Shown here in pieces: positions 7,552 through 16,159 of a stretch of DNA of 64,000 nt. Made by a program: the position numbers and the translations under genes. Each line of letters begins with the position of its first letter. The stretch's first letter is position 1. The stretch is from positions 62,001-126,000 of the forward strand of contig JBMNKF010000002.1 in assembly GCA_050952065.1 (NCBI GenBank). The letters are read 5' to 3'. The notes under the pieces were generated by a model, which was not told where the DNA came from, did not search any database, and saw nothing but the letters and a program-made list of their open reading frames with translations. This DNA is from JAXGZG01 sp050952065 (lineage in GTDB: Bacteria; Bacillota; Sulfobacillia; Fermentithermobacillales; Fermentithermobacillaceae).

Positions 7552-8886
7552 CTATGGTTGGTGGATAACGTCCAGGTCGTCGAATCTGCAGTACTCGCGT
7601 GAGAAGAATATCTTCACAGAGCCTGTGGGGCCGTTTCTTTGTTTTGCCACGATGAGCTGGATGGCGTTCTGCTGCTCTAGCTCGGGGTCTGCGTACAAGA
7701 ACATTACGATGTCCGAATCCTGCTCTATCGCTCCGGACTCTCGCAAGTCTGATAGTTGAGGAATCTGCTTTTGTCTTTGTTCCACAGCACGGGAAAGCTG
7801 GGACAGGGCGATCACGGGCACATCCAACTCCCTGGCAAGACCCTTCAGAGACCTAGAGATTTCGGATATCTCTTGTTGCCTGTTCTCCTGCCTGCGAGTG
7901 GGCCGCATCAATTGAAGGTAGTCCACAATGATAAGTCCTAGACCGTGTTCGGCCTGGAGTCGGCGACACTTGGTCCGAAGATCCATAACTGAGATAGAAG
8001 GCGTGTCGTCTATGAAGATCTTGGCTTCCCCAAGAGTCCCCAAAGCGGCAGAAAGCCGCCGCCATTCGTCGTCATCCAGATAACCGTTTCGAAGCTTCTG
8101 GCTTCCAATGTACGCCTCTGAGCAGAGCAATCTTTGTGCCACCTGCTCCCTGGACATCTCAAGGCTAAACACCGCCACAGGCACATCGCTCTTGAGCGCC
8201 ACATTGCGAGCGATGTTCAAAGCCAAAGATGTCTTGCCAACCGATGGCCTGGCGGCAATGATTATGAGGTCTGACTTTTGGAAGCCGGTAGTCATCCTGT
8301 CCAAATCTTGGAGCCCGCTGGGCAGTCCCACCGTCTCTCCGCTGTGAGAAGCCATGAGTTCGATCCTCTCCATGGTCTCCACAAGTACATCTTTGAGGGC
8401 CACGTAACCCCGGTAGGACCTCTTTCTAGAGACCACGAAGATACTCTCCTGGGCCTTGTCCAAGAGCTCGTCAACATCGTAAGCACCTTTGTACGCGTTC
8501 GAGACAATCTGAGTAGCGGCGGCGATAAGTCTTCGAATAATGGCTTTTTCTGCCACTATCCGGGCATAATACTCTGCGTTCGCAGCAGTGGGTACGAAGT
8601 TGGCTAGGCGGGCCAGTTCGGCCATTCCGCCCACTCTCTCAATCTCCCCTGTGGAACGCAGCCGCTCTGTTAGGGTGACCACGTCTACCGCCTCGCCAGT
8701 CTCAGCCATCTGCATCATGGCCCGAAAGATCACCCTGTGCGTCTCCTTGTAGAAATCCTCGGGAGTCAGGATCTCGATTGCAGTCAAGACGGCTTCCTGC
8801 TCAATGAGCATAGAGCCCAGTACAGATTCTTCTGCCTCTATATTCTGAGGTGGGATCCGCTCAAGAGATTCGGGCAAGAGCGACAT
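7552..8886 (-). CDS. dnaB: Replicative DNA helicase DnaB (DnaC in Bacillus nomenclature)
   Basis: A 444-residue hexameric helicase. The N-terminal primase-interacting domain begins RIPPQNIEAEESVLGSML; the RecA-like C-terminal domain has Walker A ARPSVGKTS near residue 208, Walker B LGLIIVDYLQLM near 315, the stretch LKGLARELDVPVIALSQLSR, and the arginine-finger region near the end. Length is standard and no intein is present. The start region overlaps the end of lonC by 26 bases. The GGAGG lies directly before ATG 8886, so initiation could instead be at TTG 8877. The rplI-lonC-dnaB order resembles rplI-dnaC neighbourhoods of other Firmicutes. Confidence 0.96.
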   Translation of the reverse strand: MSLLPESLERIPPQNIEAEESVLGSMLIEQEAVLTAIEILTPEDFYKETHRVIFRAMMQMAETGEAVDVVTLTERLRSTGEIERVGGMAELARLANFVPTAANAEYYARIVAEKAIIRRLIAAATQIVSNAYKGAYDVDELLDKAQESIFVVSRKRSYRGYVALKDVLVETMERIELMASHSGETVGLPSGLQDLDRMTTGFQKSDLIIIAARPSVGKTSLALNIARNVALKSDVPVAVFSLEMSREQVAQRLLCSEAYIGSQKLRNGYLDDDEWRRLSAALGTLGEAKIFIDDTPSISVMDLRTKCRRLQAEHGLGLIIVDYLQLMRPTRRQENRQQEISEISRSLKGLARELDVPVIALSQLSRAVEQRQKQIPQLSDLRESGAIEQDSDIVMFLYADPELEQQNAIQLIVAKQRNGPTGSVKIFFSREYCRFDDLDVIHQP

Positions 8887-10783
8887 CCCTCCACCCTGGG
8901 CAAATGCAGTCGAGGGCCTCTTTCAAGTCGCCAACGAAGACCACGTCTATACCCCGGACTTCTTTGAGCCCCTTCTCGTTTTCTCGGGGAATCAAGATAG
9001 TCGTCATTCCGGCTTGTTTGGCGCCGTATATCTTCTCATAGACTCCACCTATTGCTTTAACCTGTCCTCGAAGGGAGACTTCTCCTGTAACCGCCACATC
9101 CTGCCGAAGGGGCAAACCTGTGACTGCCGAAAAGATGGCTAGGGTGATAGCCAAGCCTGCGGAGGGTCCGTCCACCCTGGCGCCGCCCACGATGTTGACG
9201 TGTACGTCATGGGAGTTCAGGTCAATATCGAACACTTTTCTCAAAGCCACTCCCGCGTTGAACAAGGAGTCCTTTACCATAGAACCGGCTGTATCGTTCA
9301 TCCTCATGGTACCTTTTCCCGGTTCTCTAGACTTGAAGCTTACCGCCTCGATTTCCAATATGGAGCCCAGATAGCTGACGACGCCGAGACCGAAGGCCTT
9401 GCCCACCTCCAAAGAGTCTTTGGCTCGCGACGTCAGGCTGGGAAGAAGCCTCCCTGTGCCTATGGCGTCCCTGACGTCGTCTACACTAATAGGAAGGAAC
9501 CCGCGGCTAGGTAATTCTCCCGCCTTGTGCAAGGCAATAGCATAAGCATCGGCAAGAAGGCCCACAGCCTTTCTGCCCTCTATAGTGTAGTCGGCTATGA
9601 GTTCGCAAGCTTCTACAGGGATCTTCGCCCTGAGTCGTCTGGCAGCCGCCTTCACGATGGTCACAACGTGCAATGGCGTCAGAGCGTCAAAAAACACTTC
9701 GGCGCATCGCGACCGCAGCGCGGGACTGATTTCCTCCGGGTCCCTAGTGGTAGCACCCACCATAACGATGTCAGCCGGAGCACCCTTTTGGAATAAGCGG
9801 CGAACATACTCGGGTACTCGAGGATCGGTGGGGTCATAGTAGGAAGAGTCGAAGGTGACCCTTTTGTCCTCAAGGACTTTCAGCAGTTTATTCTGGAGCA
9901 AGGGATCCATCTCGCCGATCTCGTCGATAAACAGCACTCCACCGGTAGCCATGGTGACCAAACCCAACTTTGGCTCGGGTATGCCGCCTTCCGCCAGATC
10001 CCGCCTTGCTCCCTGGTAGATAGGATCGTGAACTGACCCCAAAAGAGGGTTGGTGATTTCTCTTGGATCCCACCTAAGGGTGGCCCCGTCGGTTTCGACA
10101 AACGGGGCATCCTTCAGAAACGGTGAGAACGGTAATCTCTTGGCTTCCTCCAGTACCAGCCTGGCGGCAGATGTTTTTCCGACTCCAGGTGGTCCGTAAA
10201 GGATCACGTGCTGCGGAAAGGGGCTGGCAATCTTGGAGAGAAGGGCCTGGATGGCGCGATCCTGACCCACGATGTCTTTGATGCTCCTTGGGCGAAGGAA
10301 ACTCAGAGCCGAGCGGGACAGCTGCCGCCGCTCTAACTTGACCAGGTCTTTGAGTTTCTTCCGGGTAGTATCGTTTTCGGGTCCAGTATCGTCAGAAAGG
10401 ATCTCACGCTTTATGTCCTGGATGTATTCCTCGTGTTTCTCCTGCATCCGTCTGGACACTCGTTCCTCGATTTCCTGCTCTATAGACTGGCGGGCAAGAC
10501 GGTTTGCGATCTCATCCTGGCATCCTTCCAGGATCCCCGGAATGTCTTCCATGTTTGGCGAAGACCCAATGGTGGGATCTTCGTACACTACTTTCTGAAG
10601 TGCTATTATTTGCTGCAATAGGTCTTGAGACTTCATACCGGCCAGTGCGCCTAATCTTCCTGCCTTTAGAACCAGTTTCTCTGCTCCGTATATGGACGCG
10701 AGAAACCCAAACAGGGCGCCTACTTGCCGCCTATACATTTCCTCAGTTTCGATGACTGAAGGGTACGGGATTTTTCGTTCCAC
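8861..10783 (-). CDS. lonC: LonC-type ATP-dependent protease (sporulation-associated Lon family)
   Basis: A 640-residue Lon-related protease without the usual LonA N-terminal domain. It starts with a helical, partly coiled-coil region (about 1-165). The AAA+ domain follows with Walker A YGPPGVGKTSAA near residue 195 and Walker B GGVLFIDEIGEMDP near 285. The Lon protease domain at 470-630 carries the catalytic Ser in DGPSAGLA and the Lys in GQVKAIGGVYEK. This architecture fits the LonB/LonC group that is restricted to endospore formers, implying a sporulation role. Start is GTG 10783, two bases after rplI stops, using a GGAGGTG inside the rplI end. Confidence 0.85.
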   Translation of the reverse strand: MERKIPYPSVIETEEMYRRQVGALFGFLASIYGAEKLVLKAGRLGALAGMKSQDLLQQIIALQKVVYEDPTIGSSPNMEDIPGILEGCQDEIANRLARQSIEQEIEERVSRRMQEKHEEYIQDIKREILSDDTGPENDTTRKKLKDLVKLERRQLSRSALSFLRPRSIKDIVGQDRAIQALLSKIASPFPQHVILYGPPGVGKTSAARLVLEEAKRLPFSPFLKDAPFVETDGATLRWDPREITNPLLGSVHDPIYQGARRDLAEGGIPEPKLGLVTMATGGVLFIDEIGEMDPLLQNKLLKVLEDKRVTFDSSYYDPTDPRVPEYVRRLFQKGAPADIVMVGATTRDPEEISPALRSRCAEVFFDALTPLHVVTIVKAAARRLRAKIPVEACELIADYTIEGRKAVGLLADAYAIALHKAGELPSRGFLPISVDDVRDAIGTGRLLPSLTSRAKDSLEVGKAFGLGVVSYLGSILEIEAVSFKSREPGKGTMRMNDTAGSMVKDSLFNAGVALRKVFDIDLNSHDVHVNIVGGARVDGPSAGLAITLAIFSAVTGLPLRQDVAVTGEVSLRGQVKAIGGVYEKIYGAKQAGMTTILIPRENEKGLKEVRGIDVVFVGDLKEALDCICPGWRDVALARIS

Positions 10784-10784
10784 C

Positions 10785-11237
10785 CTACGTGCCCACCTCC
10801 GGCCTTATCTCCACGGTGATCTGAGCCCGCACCTCAGGATGCATGACGATAGTCACCTGGTGCCTTCCAATATCCTTCAAGTTTTCTGAAATCAAGACTT
10901 TTCGTTTGTCTACTTTGACTTTGTACGACGACAGGATCTTGGCCGCAATATCCTGAGGCGTTATTGATCCAAAGATCCGACCTTGTCCCGCCTTTCTCAC
11001 AAACACCAAGACACTGCCGTCAATCTTTGCCGCGTTCTGCCTAGCTTCCATCAGAATCCGTTGATCCTTGTCTTTCTGGGCCGCTTGCAGCGTTTCGTAT
11101 TGTTTGAGGGCCCCTTTGGTTGCGGAGATAGCCAAACCCTTTGGAAGCAAATAGTTCCTTCCATACCCGTCCTTCACGGATACCAGATCACCTTTTTTGC
11201 CAAGACCGGCTACATCTTTCGTAAGGACAACCTCCAT
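10785..11237 (-). CDS. rplI: 50S ribosomal protein L9
   Basis: A 150-residue L9 of normal length. The N-terminal domain starts MEVVLTKDVAGLGKKGDLV with GYGRNYLLPKGLA; a long central helix is followed by the C-terminal RNA-binding domain (GRIFGSITPQDIA). It sits between the YybS-like membrane protein and lonC, as in Firmicutes yybS-rplI-dnaC loci. Nothing in it is unusual. Confidence 0.97.
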   Translation of the reverse strand: MEVVLTKDVAGLGKKGDLVSVKDGYGRNYLLPKGLAISATKGALKQYETLQAAQKDKDQRILMEARQNAAKIDGSVLVFVRKAGQGRIFGSITPQDIAAKILSSYKVKVDKRKVLISENLKDIGRHQVTIVMHPEVRAQITVEIRPEVGT

Positions 11238-11286
11238 CAGGGCATCCCCCTCCCATCGGTTCTCGCAGCCTCGCCAAGACCTAAAT

Positions 11287-12243
11287 CTAGGACAAGAGGC
11301 CGCTCCTTATATGCCGGAAGTCGAAAAGCATATCTATCATACCAAAAAAGGCGCCCAACAAAGATATGCCCGGAGAGGTAAATACGACGCTCACACTGAA
11401 GAACAAGGCGAAACCTACCATGACTCTGGGCAAGTTGGCTCGTATGAGATAAAAGGTAAAGGCTGACATGGCTTCAACGATACCTAAGATGGATGCAACG
11501 GAGAATATGTTTTCCACAGCCACCCTTGCCGCAGCGTTTTTGAGATAGGGAGACCCAAGATAGCTGATGAGTCCTATCCATGCCACTATTTCCGGGAAAA
11601 GCCACCTAGAAAACGGAGGAAGGGCCTCCAGTTCGAAGCCGAACCGGGGCATCACACGGCGGAAAACTTCTATATTTACATACGCCAGCATCAGGCTAGC
11701 CAGCACCAAGGACGCAGGGAGGAGCTTCATCAGCACATCCTTTTGGGTCAGTGCTTCGGCAAACTGATCCAGCTGAGGATTGGGCCCCAGGACCTTCCTA
11801 TTCATCTCCAAGGCAACCTCAAAAGCCTTGATCATCTCTTCTATCAGATCAGAAGGAGTAAGCCCCGTCACTATGTAGGACGTCACTAGCCCGGAAATGG
11901 TACCAAGCAGGAGTGCAAAAGCGGTAACCACCAGAACTACTCCGGCCGAATAGCGTCGTCTTACGGCAATGCCGAAAGCTAAGCCAACCCACCCGTAGAC
12001 GATCCATAGCCCCAATGCGGTTATCCAATCCACGAATGGAAACAAGGCCAAGGTGGAAACGATGGACGCCAACAGCCCCCAACGTCCTCCGTGGCGAAGC
12101 ACTGCCATAGCTACTGGAAGCGGGGACACTAGCGCCACGATCATCCCGAGAAGCGGCACATAGAAGGCAAACAAGATCAGGACCGCCCCTAAGGCAGCCA
12201 GAAGTGCGCTTTCCACCAGCGGGCGCGCTCTGCTTTCTCTCAA
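11287..12243 (-). CDS. yybS: YybS-like DUF2232 membrane protein
   Basis: A 318-residue integral membrane protein with about eight hydrophobic segments (near 12-32, 38-60, 62-80, 95-120, 175-195, 215-235, 250-270 and 280-300). The start AARPLVESALLAALGAVLI-like region and the location between rpsR and rplI match YybS (DUF2232), which resembles transporter membrane components but has no proven substrate. Start is TTG at 12243. A 7-bp GC-rich hairpin at 12297-12325 lies just upstream and may modulate expression relative to rpsR. Confidence 0.75.
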   Translation of the reverse strand: MRESRARPLVESALLAALGAVLILFAFYVPLLGMIVALVSPLPVAMAVLRHGGRWGLLASIVSTLALFPFVDWITALGLWIVYGWVGLAFGIAVRRRYSAGVVLVVTAFALLLGTISGLVTSYIVTGLTPSDLIEEMIKAFEVALEMNRKVLGPNPQLDQFAEALTQKDVLMKLLPASLVLASLMLAYVNIEVFRRVMPRFGFELEALPPFSRWLFPEIVAWIGLISYLGSPYLKNAAARVAVENIFSVASILGIVEAMSAFTFYLIRANLPRVMVGFALFFSVSVVFTSPGISLLGAFFGMIDMLFDFRHIRSGLLS

Positions 12244-12296
12244 ACCCCGGAAAACCTCACTTTAACCCCGGTCTGTGGGAGTCTTTGGTGGTCGAA

Positions 12297-12325
12297 GCGG
12301 GGCCACCTTACTAAAGGCGCCCCGC
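12297..12325. other. GC-rich stem-loop between rpsR and yybS
   Basis: GCGGGGC (12297-12303) and GCCCCGC (12319-12325) are perfectly complementary with a 15-base loop. There is no T-run, so a role in partial termination or mRNA processing between rpsR and the membrane-protein gene is inference. Confidence 0.5.
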
Positions 12326-12354
12326 GTTACAGACTTCTGTCAGTGGACCTGCTT

Positions 12355-12585
12355 TTACTCTATAGTGTAAGGCATGAGCGCCATTACACGGGCTTTCTTA
12401 ATGGCAGTGGTCAGAACACGTTGATGCCTAGCGCAATTGCCGGTGATCCTACGAGGGAGAATTTTGCCTCGTTCAGTGATATATCGGCGCAGGCGGGGAA
12501 CATCCTTGTAATCGACATCTCGTATGCCATCCACGCAGAAAGCACATACCCTTTTTTTTGCCTTTCGGCCTCCTTCACGTCTCAA
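12355..12585 (-). CDS. rpsR: 30S ribosomal protein S18
   Basis: A 76-residue S18 with the basic N-terminus and the core KRVCAFCVDGIRDVDYKD, LRRYITERGKILPRRITG and NCARHQRVLTTAIKKAR. The CAFC and GNC cysteines are the C+ (zinc-type) form of S18. Start is TTG at 12585, seven bases after AAGGAGG. It is the third gene of the rpsF-ssb-rpsR operon. Confidence 0.97.
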   Translation of the reverse strand: MRREGGRKAKKRVCAFCVDGIRDVDYKDVPRLRRYITERGKILPRRITGNCARHQRVLTTAIKKARVMALMPYTIE

Positions 12586-12619
12586 CAGAAGACCTCCTTA
12601 CTCTACTGAAGACTACTCA

Positions 12620-13021
12620 CTACTCTGTGAATTCAACTCCGGAACTTGGGTCTTCAGGCTCGGGAGGAATGTCATCTTCGAGCACGTCATTGCCCCTTGG
12701 GATCTGCCTAGAGCCAAGGAACTGAATGTTGTCGCCGACGACTTCCCACACCTTTCGCCTTTGACCATCTTTGGTCTCATACACGCGCGTCTGCAGACGC
12801 CCTTCTATGGCGACCTGCCTTCCCTTATCCATGTACTTGGCCGTGACTTCCGCAAGCCTTCCGAACAACACGATGTCAAAGAAGTCGGCCTCCCTTTGAC
12901 CGGCCTGGTTCGCCCTTCTGTCCACCGCTAGCCCGAAAGTAGCAACTGGTACGCCGTTTGGAGTAACGCGGAGTTCGGGCTGCTTTGTCAGTCTGCCTAT
13001 GAGAATAACCCGGTTGAGCAA
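12620..13021 (-). CDS. ssb: Single-stranded DNA-binding protein
   Basis: A 133-residue SSB. The OB-fold domain (about 1-105) contains MLNRVILIGRLTKQPELR, ATFGLAVDR and GRQVAIEGRLQTRVY. The C-terminal tail is short and acidic and ends EDPSSGVEFTE, so the usual terminal DDDIPF-type tip is replaced: DDIPPEPED occurs internally, about ten residues from the end. Start is TTG at 13021 after GGAGGGAAAAGC. The gene is between rpsF and rpsR as in Bacillus. The displaced tip may weaken the usual partner contacts or may be natural variation. Confidence 0.94.
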   Translation of the reverse strand: MLNRVILIGRLTKQPELRVTPNGVPVATFGLAVDRRANQAGQREADFFDIVLFGRLAEVTAKYMDKGRQVAIEGRLQTRVYETKDGQRRKVWEVVGDNIQFLGSRQIPRGNDVLEDDIPPEPEDPSSGVEFTE

Positions 13022-13041
13022 GCTTTTCCCTCCAAAAATGC

Positions 13042-13494
13042 CTATTGCGCGCCCTGTTCTTCCCTCACTTCAGGTTCGGATGCGCCACTCTCTGAAGTGG
13101 CTTCTCTCACAACCTTGACAGGCGGCGCCGTTTCGTCCGGTTCGACTCGGATTTCTTCTGGCTTTGCCTTCTGCGCCGCTTTCTGGGGCACCCTGCGCTC
13201 TGGGTGTTCGATCCGGGAAATCATGTGCCTAACTACGTCTTGGTCAATCTTCATCAGGCGGTCCAATTCGGACGCAACTTTGCTTCCTGCCTGGAAGTTG
13301 ATCAGGATGTAGACCCCTTCGCGGAGATCATTGATCTCGTAAGCCAGGCGTCGCTTTCCCCACTTCTCTGCGGATTGTATTGTGCCGTTGGCGTTGGTGA
13401 TGAGGTCCTGGTACCTGGAGATCACCGAGGCTACTTTTTCGTCGTCGTAATCAGGTCTTGTGATGAACAACAATTCGTATGAACGTAAACGCAT
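13042..13494 (-). CDS. rpsF: 30S ribosomal protein S6
   Basis: A 150-residue S6. The conserved domain is the first 95 residues (RSYELLFITRPDYDDEKV, WGKRRLAYEINDLREGVY, HMISRIEHPE), followed by an unusual roughly 50-residue charged, Pro/Ala/Glu-rich tail that is longer than the typical 95-residue Bacillus protein. S6 binds S18, encoded two genes downstream. ATG 13494 follows GGGAGGAGG. The promoter at 13588-13616 and two leader hairpins precede it. Confidence 0.95.
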   Translation of the reverse strand: MRLRSYELLFITRPDYDDEKVASVISRYQDLITNANGTIQSAEKWGKRRLAYEINDLREGVYILINFQAGSKVASELDRLMKIDQDVVRHMISRIEHPERRVPQKAAQKAKPEEIRVEPDETAPPVKVVREATSESGASEPEVREEQGAQ

Positions 13495-13522
13495 AACTTA
13501 ATCCTCCTCCCTTGGACTTGTG

Positions 13523-13564
13523 GCCCCGCTTTTCTCGGGGCGGGAGTGCAGGGGCAAAACCCCT
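13523..13564 (-). promoter_or_regulatory. Two consecutive hairpins in the rpsF leader
   Basis: On the transcript, AGGGG/CCCCT (13550-13564) and GCCCCG/CGGGGC (13523-13541) form two adjacent small hairpins just before the rpsF ribosome site. S6:S18-binding leader RNAs are known upstream of rpsF in bacteria. I cannot confirm the conserved protein-binding bulge, so an autoregulatory role is only suggested. Confidence 0.4.
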
Positions 13565-13587
13565 TAGCTCAACCGGCGCTAGGCTTC

Positions 13588-13616
13588 ATTATAGACTGTG
13601 CGGTCGGAGATCTCAA
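13588..13616 (-). promoter_or_regulatory. SigmaA-type promoter of rpsF-ssb-rpsR
   Basis: On the minus strand TTGAGA and TATAAT are spaced by exactly 17 bases, about 100 bases upstream of the rpsF start. The strong match and position make it the likely promoter of the rpsF operon. Confidence 0.75.
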
Positions 13617-13626
13617 TACGACTGCC

Positions 13627-13836
13627 TTAAATTTCCATGACGTCAGCAACACTCACGCGCTTCTTCAGACGAGAGTTAAAACGCACCCTATCGAGAAGCA
13701 CCACCCTGCCACAGCCTCTGCACTTCAGGCGAACATCGGCCCCTGCGTGAAGCACATCCCAGATGTCCGAGCCGCAGGCATGCTTCTTCTTGGTCTGTAC
13801 GACGTCGCCGTGCTTGAGCGGCGGATCCAACAGCAA
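13627..13836 (-). CDS. DUF951 family protein (YyzM-like)
   Basis: A 69-residue protein with the DUF951 pattern: start DPPLKHGDVVQTKKKHACGSDIW, then VRLKCRGCGRVVLLDR, carrying three cysteines. Its function is unknown. In Bacillus the small yyzM gene lies beside the rpsF locus, so both sequence and place agree. Start is TTG 13836 (or TTG 13830) after AGAGG. It follows the CvpA gene and precedes the rpsF promoter. Confidence 0.8.
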   Translation of the reverse strand: MLLDPPLKHGDVVQTKKKHACGSDIWDVLHAGADVRLKCRGCGRVVLLDRVRFNSRLKKRVSVADVMEI

Positions 13837-13864
13837 ATCCCCAAACCTCTTTTCTCGGTGATGC

Positions 13865-14566
13865 CTATGATTGTATCTTGGCTACGATCAAAGGCCAGAT
13901 AGACCGGTAAATCCCCAAGAGAAGTGCCAGTACCCAGGAGTTGGACGCGGCTTCGGAGGCCCCCTTCAGGAATCCTCCGGTGAAGGCCGGGTATAACGTA
14001 CCTGCCAGTATCGATAACCAGATCGAGGACAAACCCACCTGGATTATTCCTCCCAGGAGTCTAGCGCCTAAGGAGGCAGGAAGCGCAAAGCCCAAGGTCT
14101 TAACCAGAAGCGTTCCTAAAGACGAGAACAACGCCAACAGGATCAAGAATGCGATTCCTGAAAGAAATAGGTGTGAGATACCGAAAGCAAGAACGTCTCC
14201 CCAAGTGGGATCTGGTCCCGCAAGGGATGCAGCACCTGACAAGTCGCCCTGCAAGAACTTTCTGAAAGTCCCTGCCCAGCCCGACTCCCCCAAGCCCTCA
14301 AATACCCGCTCAAAAGTGGCCGGAGCGTATGGCTCCGATATTCCTGGCAACGACGGAAACACATTGCGGGTCCAGTTTGATACTGAAGTGAGCGTCCCGA
14401 ACCTGGCATCAAGCCATCTCACTGTTGGCCCTGCTAACAGGAAGGCGAGCAAGAACGCTGCTGCTGTCGTGAGCAAATTCATGATGGACTTCCACACACC
14501 CGCAGCAAAGCCTCTGAGAAACGCCAAACCAAGCAGGATGAGCAGGACTATGTCTATGTAGTTCAC
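13865..14566 (-). CDS. CvpA-family membrane protein
   Basis: A 233-residue integral membrane protein. The N-terminus YIDIVLLILLGLAFLRGFAAG, with glycines and helices continuing to about residue 45, and further segments near 135-160, 170-190 and 200-225 fit the CvpA (colicin V production) family, which has an unclear role in envelope integrity. Start is GTG 14566 after GGAGGTAGAGCAAA. It is downstream of the small membrane protein at 14573 and six bases separate them, so they form an operon with the beta-propeller and TPR genes. Confidence 0.7.
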   Translation of the reverse strand: MNYIDIVLLILLGLAFLRGFAAGVWKSIMNLLTTAAAFLLAFLLAGPTVRWLDARFGTLTSVSNWTRNVFPSLPGISEPYAPATFERVFEGLGESGWAGTFRKFLQGDLSGAASLAGPDPTWGDVLAFGISHLFLSGIAFLILLALFSSLGTLLVKTLGFALPASLGARLLGGIIQVGLSSIWLSILAGTLYPAFTGGFLKGASEAASNSWVLALLLGIYRSIWPLIVAKIQS

Positions 14567-14572
14567 TTTGCT

Positions 14573-14947
14573 CTACCTCCTTCTTCCCAATGGCCTGGGA
14601 GACGGCCACGCTTTGTCCAGGATTGCGACCAAGACTCCAGGAATCACCGGGCCCGCATGTCTTTGGGTATACACAGCCATCTGATGATCCATCCACCAAG
14701 CAACCAGCCCCAGGACCGCGTAAACAAGGATGCCCACAGCGACTTCCTCCAGGAAAATCGGTCTCTCTTTGTTAGACCACAGAAACCGGTGAACGTTATC
14801 CAACAAGTACACTATCACAAAAATCGAGGGAAAGAGGATGTGTGCCGGGGCCCTCATCAGTAGTTTTTGTGCTATGAAGGCGCATACCAAGAGTTTCAGT
14901 ATGCGCCTAGCCTCCCTGCCAAGCCATTCTCGCCTCACCGGACTCAT
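14573..14947 (-). CDS. Small integral membrane protein, family not recognised
   Basis: About 124 residues with hydrophobic segments near 15-30, 35-50, 65-90 and 100-115. The N-terminus is basic (RREWLGREARRILKLL) and the C-terminus ends in a basic tail. I do not recognise a domain. GGAGG lies only two bases before ATG 14947 and 11 bases before GTG 14938, so the exact start is uncertain. It is tightly packed between the beta-propeller protein and the CvpA-like protein, suggesting a shared envelope function. Confidence 0.6.
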   Translation of the reverse strand: MSPVRREWLGREARRILKLLVCAFIAQKLLMRAPAHILFPSIFVIVYLLDNVHRFLWSNKERPIFLEEVAVGILVYAVLGLVAWWMDHQMAVYTQRHAGPVIPGVLVAILDKAWPSPRPLGRRR

Positions 14948-14971
14948 TCCCTCCATGGGCGCTCTTGTTAA

Positions 14972-16159
14972 TTACCTCTCATGCACGCTCACCAGCCTGA
15001 GATCGTTGCCTTCTTTAATCAGGACGGTACTGGACCCATCAAAGTCTAAGGGTAGCCCTTGAGTTCTGGCTTTCAGCACTTCTTGCCCGTCTTCTGCCCG
15101 ATAGCACATCACGTTGTTCTCCCATAGGACAGCTACTCCACGTCCACTACTCTCCTCCCAGGGCAACTTGTCCCTAGGCAATACCCTAAGATGTCTTCCG
15201 GCAACACCTTTTCGCCAACGCACTATGCCATCGTCGGCCAGAAGCATCACTCCCGAAGAGACCAAACGATCGACCGGGGGTTTCCAGGGAGAATCCCATG
15301 CTAGAACCACAGAGCCTCCAACGTTTGCAGCCGAGACGATTGGGCCAGGTGGCTCAAGAGTCCACAGTGCCTTGCCGTCTGAAGAAGAAAGCCCCTTTAC
15401 GCGATTATCTAGCACCGATATCACGGTTTCCCCGTTCAGAACCAGTCCCCGCCACATGCCCAACCCCAGGTTCTCGGACCACAGCCTCCTGCCCGATTCT
15501 GTATCTATGCAGTAAAGACAAGCCTCTCCACCGGTTGCCACATCGGTGGCAGCTATCAATGCGCGAGTGCCCAATTGCTCTACGGTCACGGGAACTGCGG
15601 GCACGGTAACTTGCCATTCAGTCTCACCGGAAATTGTCGCCGCCACTACATGCCACGGCTCACCGTACAGGCCGCCGCCTGTTGGATTCGCTACATATAT
15701 GCAGTCATCGAAAGCCTTAGCCACCAAGAACCCGCCCTGAGCGATCGATAGGAGTTGCTCTCTTCCGGACGGCGTCTCCAATACTACGTGGAAGCCGTCC
15801 GACACAATGACACCATGCGATGTCAAAACTGCCTGTTGAGCCTCACTTTCCAGGACGTACTTGCGGCCTTGGAACCCCCAAACCTCCATATTTGCGCCGA
15901 CCTGTAACAGGTACTCGCCTCCCGCCGCCCAAATCAAACTTGCTCCCGATTGGGACCAAAGAACGTCATTCTTCGTGCACCCATCTTGCATGATTAAGGC
16001 GATAGCCACACCAGTGCACAGCAAGGTTGTAACTAAGAGGACCCCCACCAAAACTCTTAGCTTTCTCCGACGTTGCTGATCGCCAAGGACATCCCGACTA
16101 CGAACCTTGCCTTTTTCGGGAAGCTCTCCTTTTCGGCGCCAAGGAACCATCACGCTCAT
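14972..16159 (-). CDS. Membrane-anchored PQQ-like beta-propeller protein
   Basis: A 395-residue protein with a basic cytoplasmic N-terminus, one membrane segment (RVLVGVLLVTTLLCTGVAIA, about residues 33-53), and an extracytoplasmic domain with repeated blades such as LYCIDTESGRRLWSENL, GLSSSDGKALWTLEPP and MLLADDGIVRWRKGV. These resemble PQQ-like (BamB-type) beta-propeller repeats, a scaffold rather than an enzyme here because no cofactor ligands are evident. ATG 16159 overlaps the stop of the TPR gene as ATGA, indicating translational coupling. The specific role is unknown. Confidence 0.7.
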   Translation of the reverse strand: MSVMVPWRRKGELPEKGKVRSRDVLGDQQRRRKLRVLVGVLLVTTLLCTGVAIALIMQDGCTKNDVLWSQSGASLIWAAGGEYLLQVGANMEVWGFQGRKYVLESEAQQAVLTSHGVIVSDGFHVVLETPSGREQLLSIAQGGFLVAKAFDDCIYVANPTGGGLYGEPWHVVAATISGETEWQVTVPAVPVTVEQLGTRALIAATDVATGGEACLYCIDTESGRRLWSENLGLGMWRGLVLNGETVISVLDNRVKGLSSSDGKALWTLEPPGPIVSAANVGGSVVLAWDSPWKPPVDRLVSSGVMLLADDGIVRWRKGVAGRHLRVLPRDKLPWEESSGRGVAVLWENNVMCYRAEDGQEVLKARTQGLPLDFDGSSTVLIKEGNDLRLVSVHER

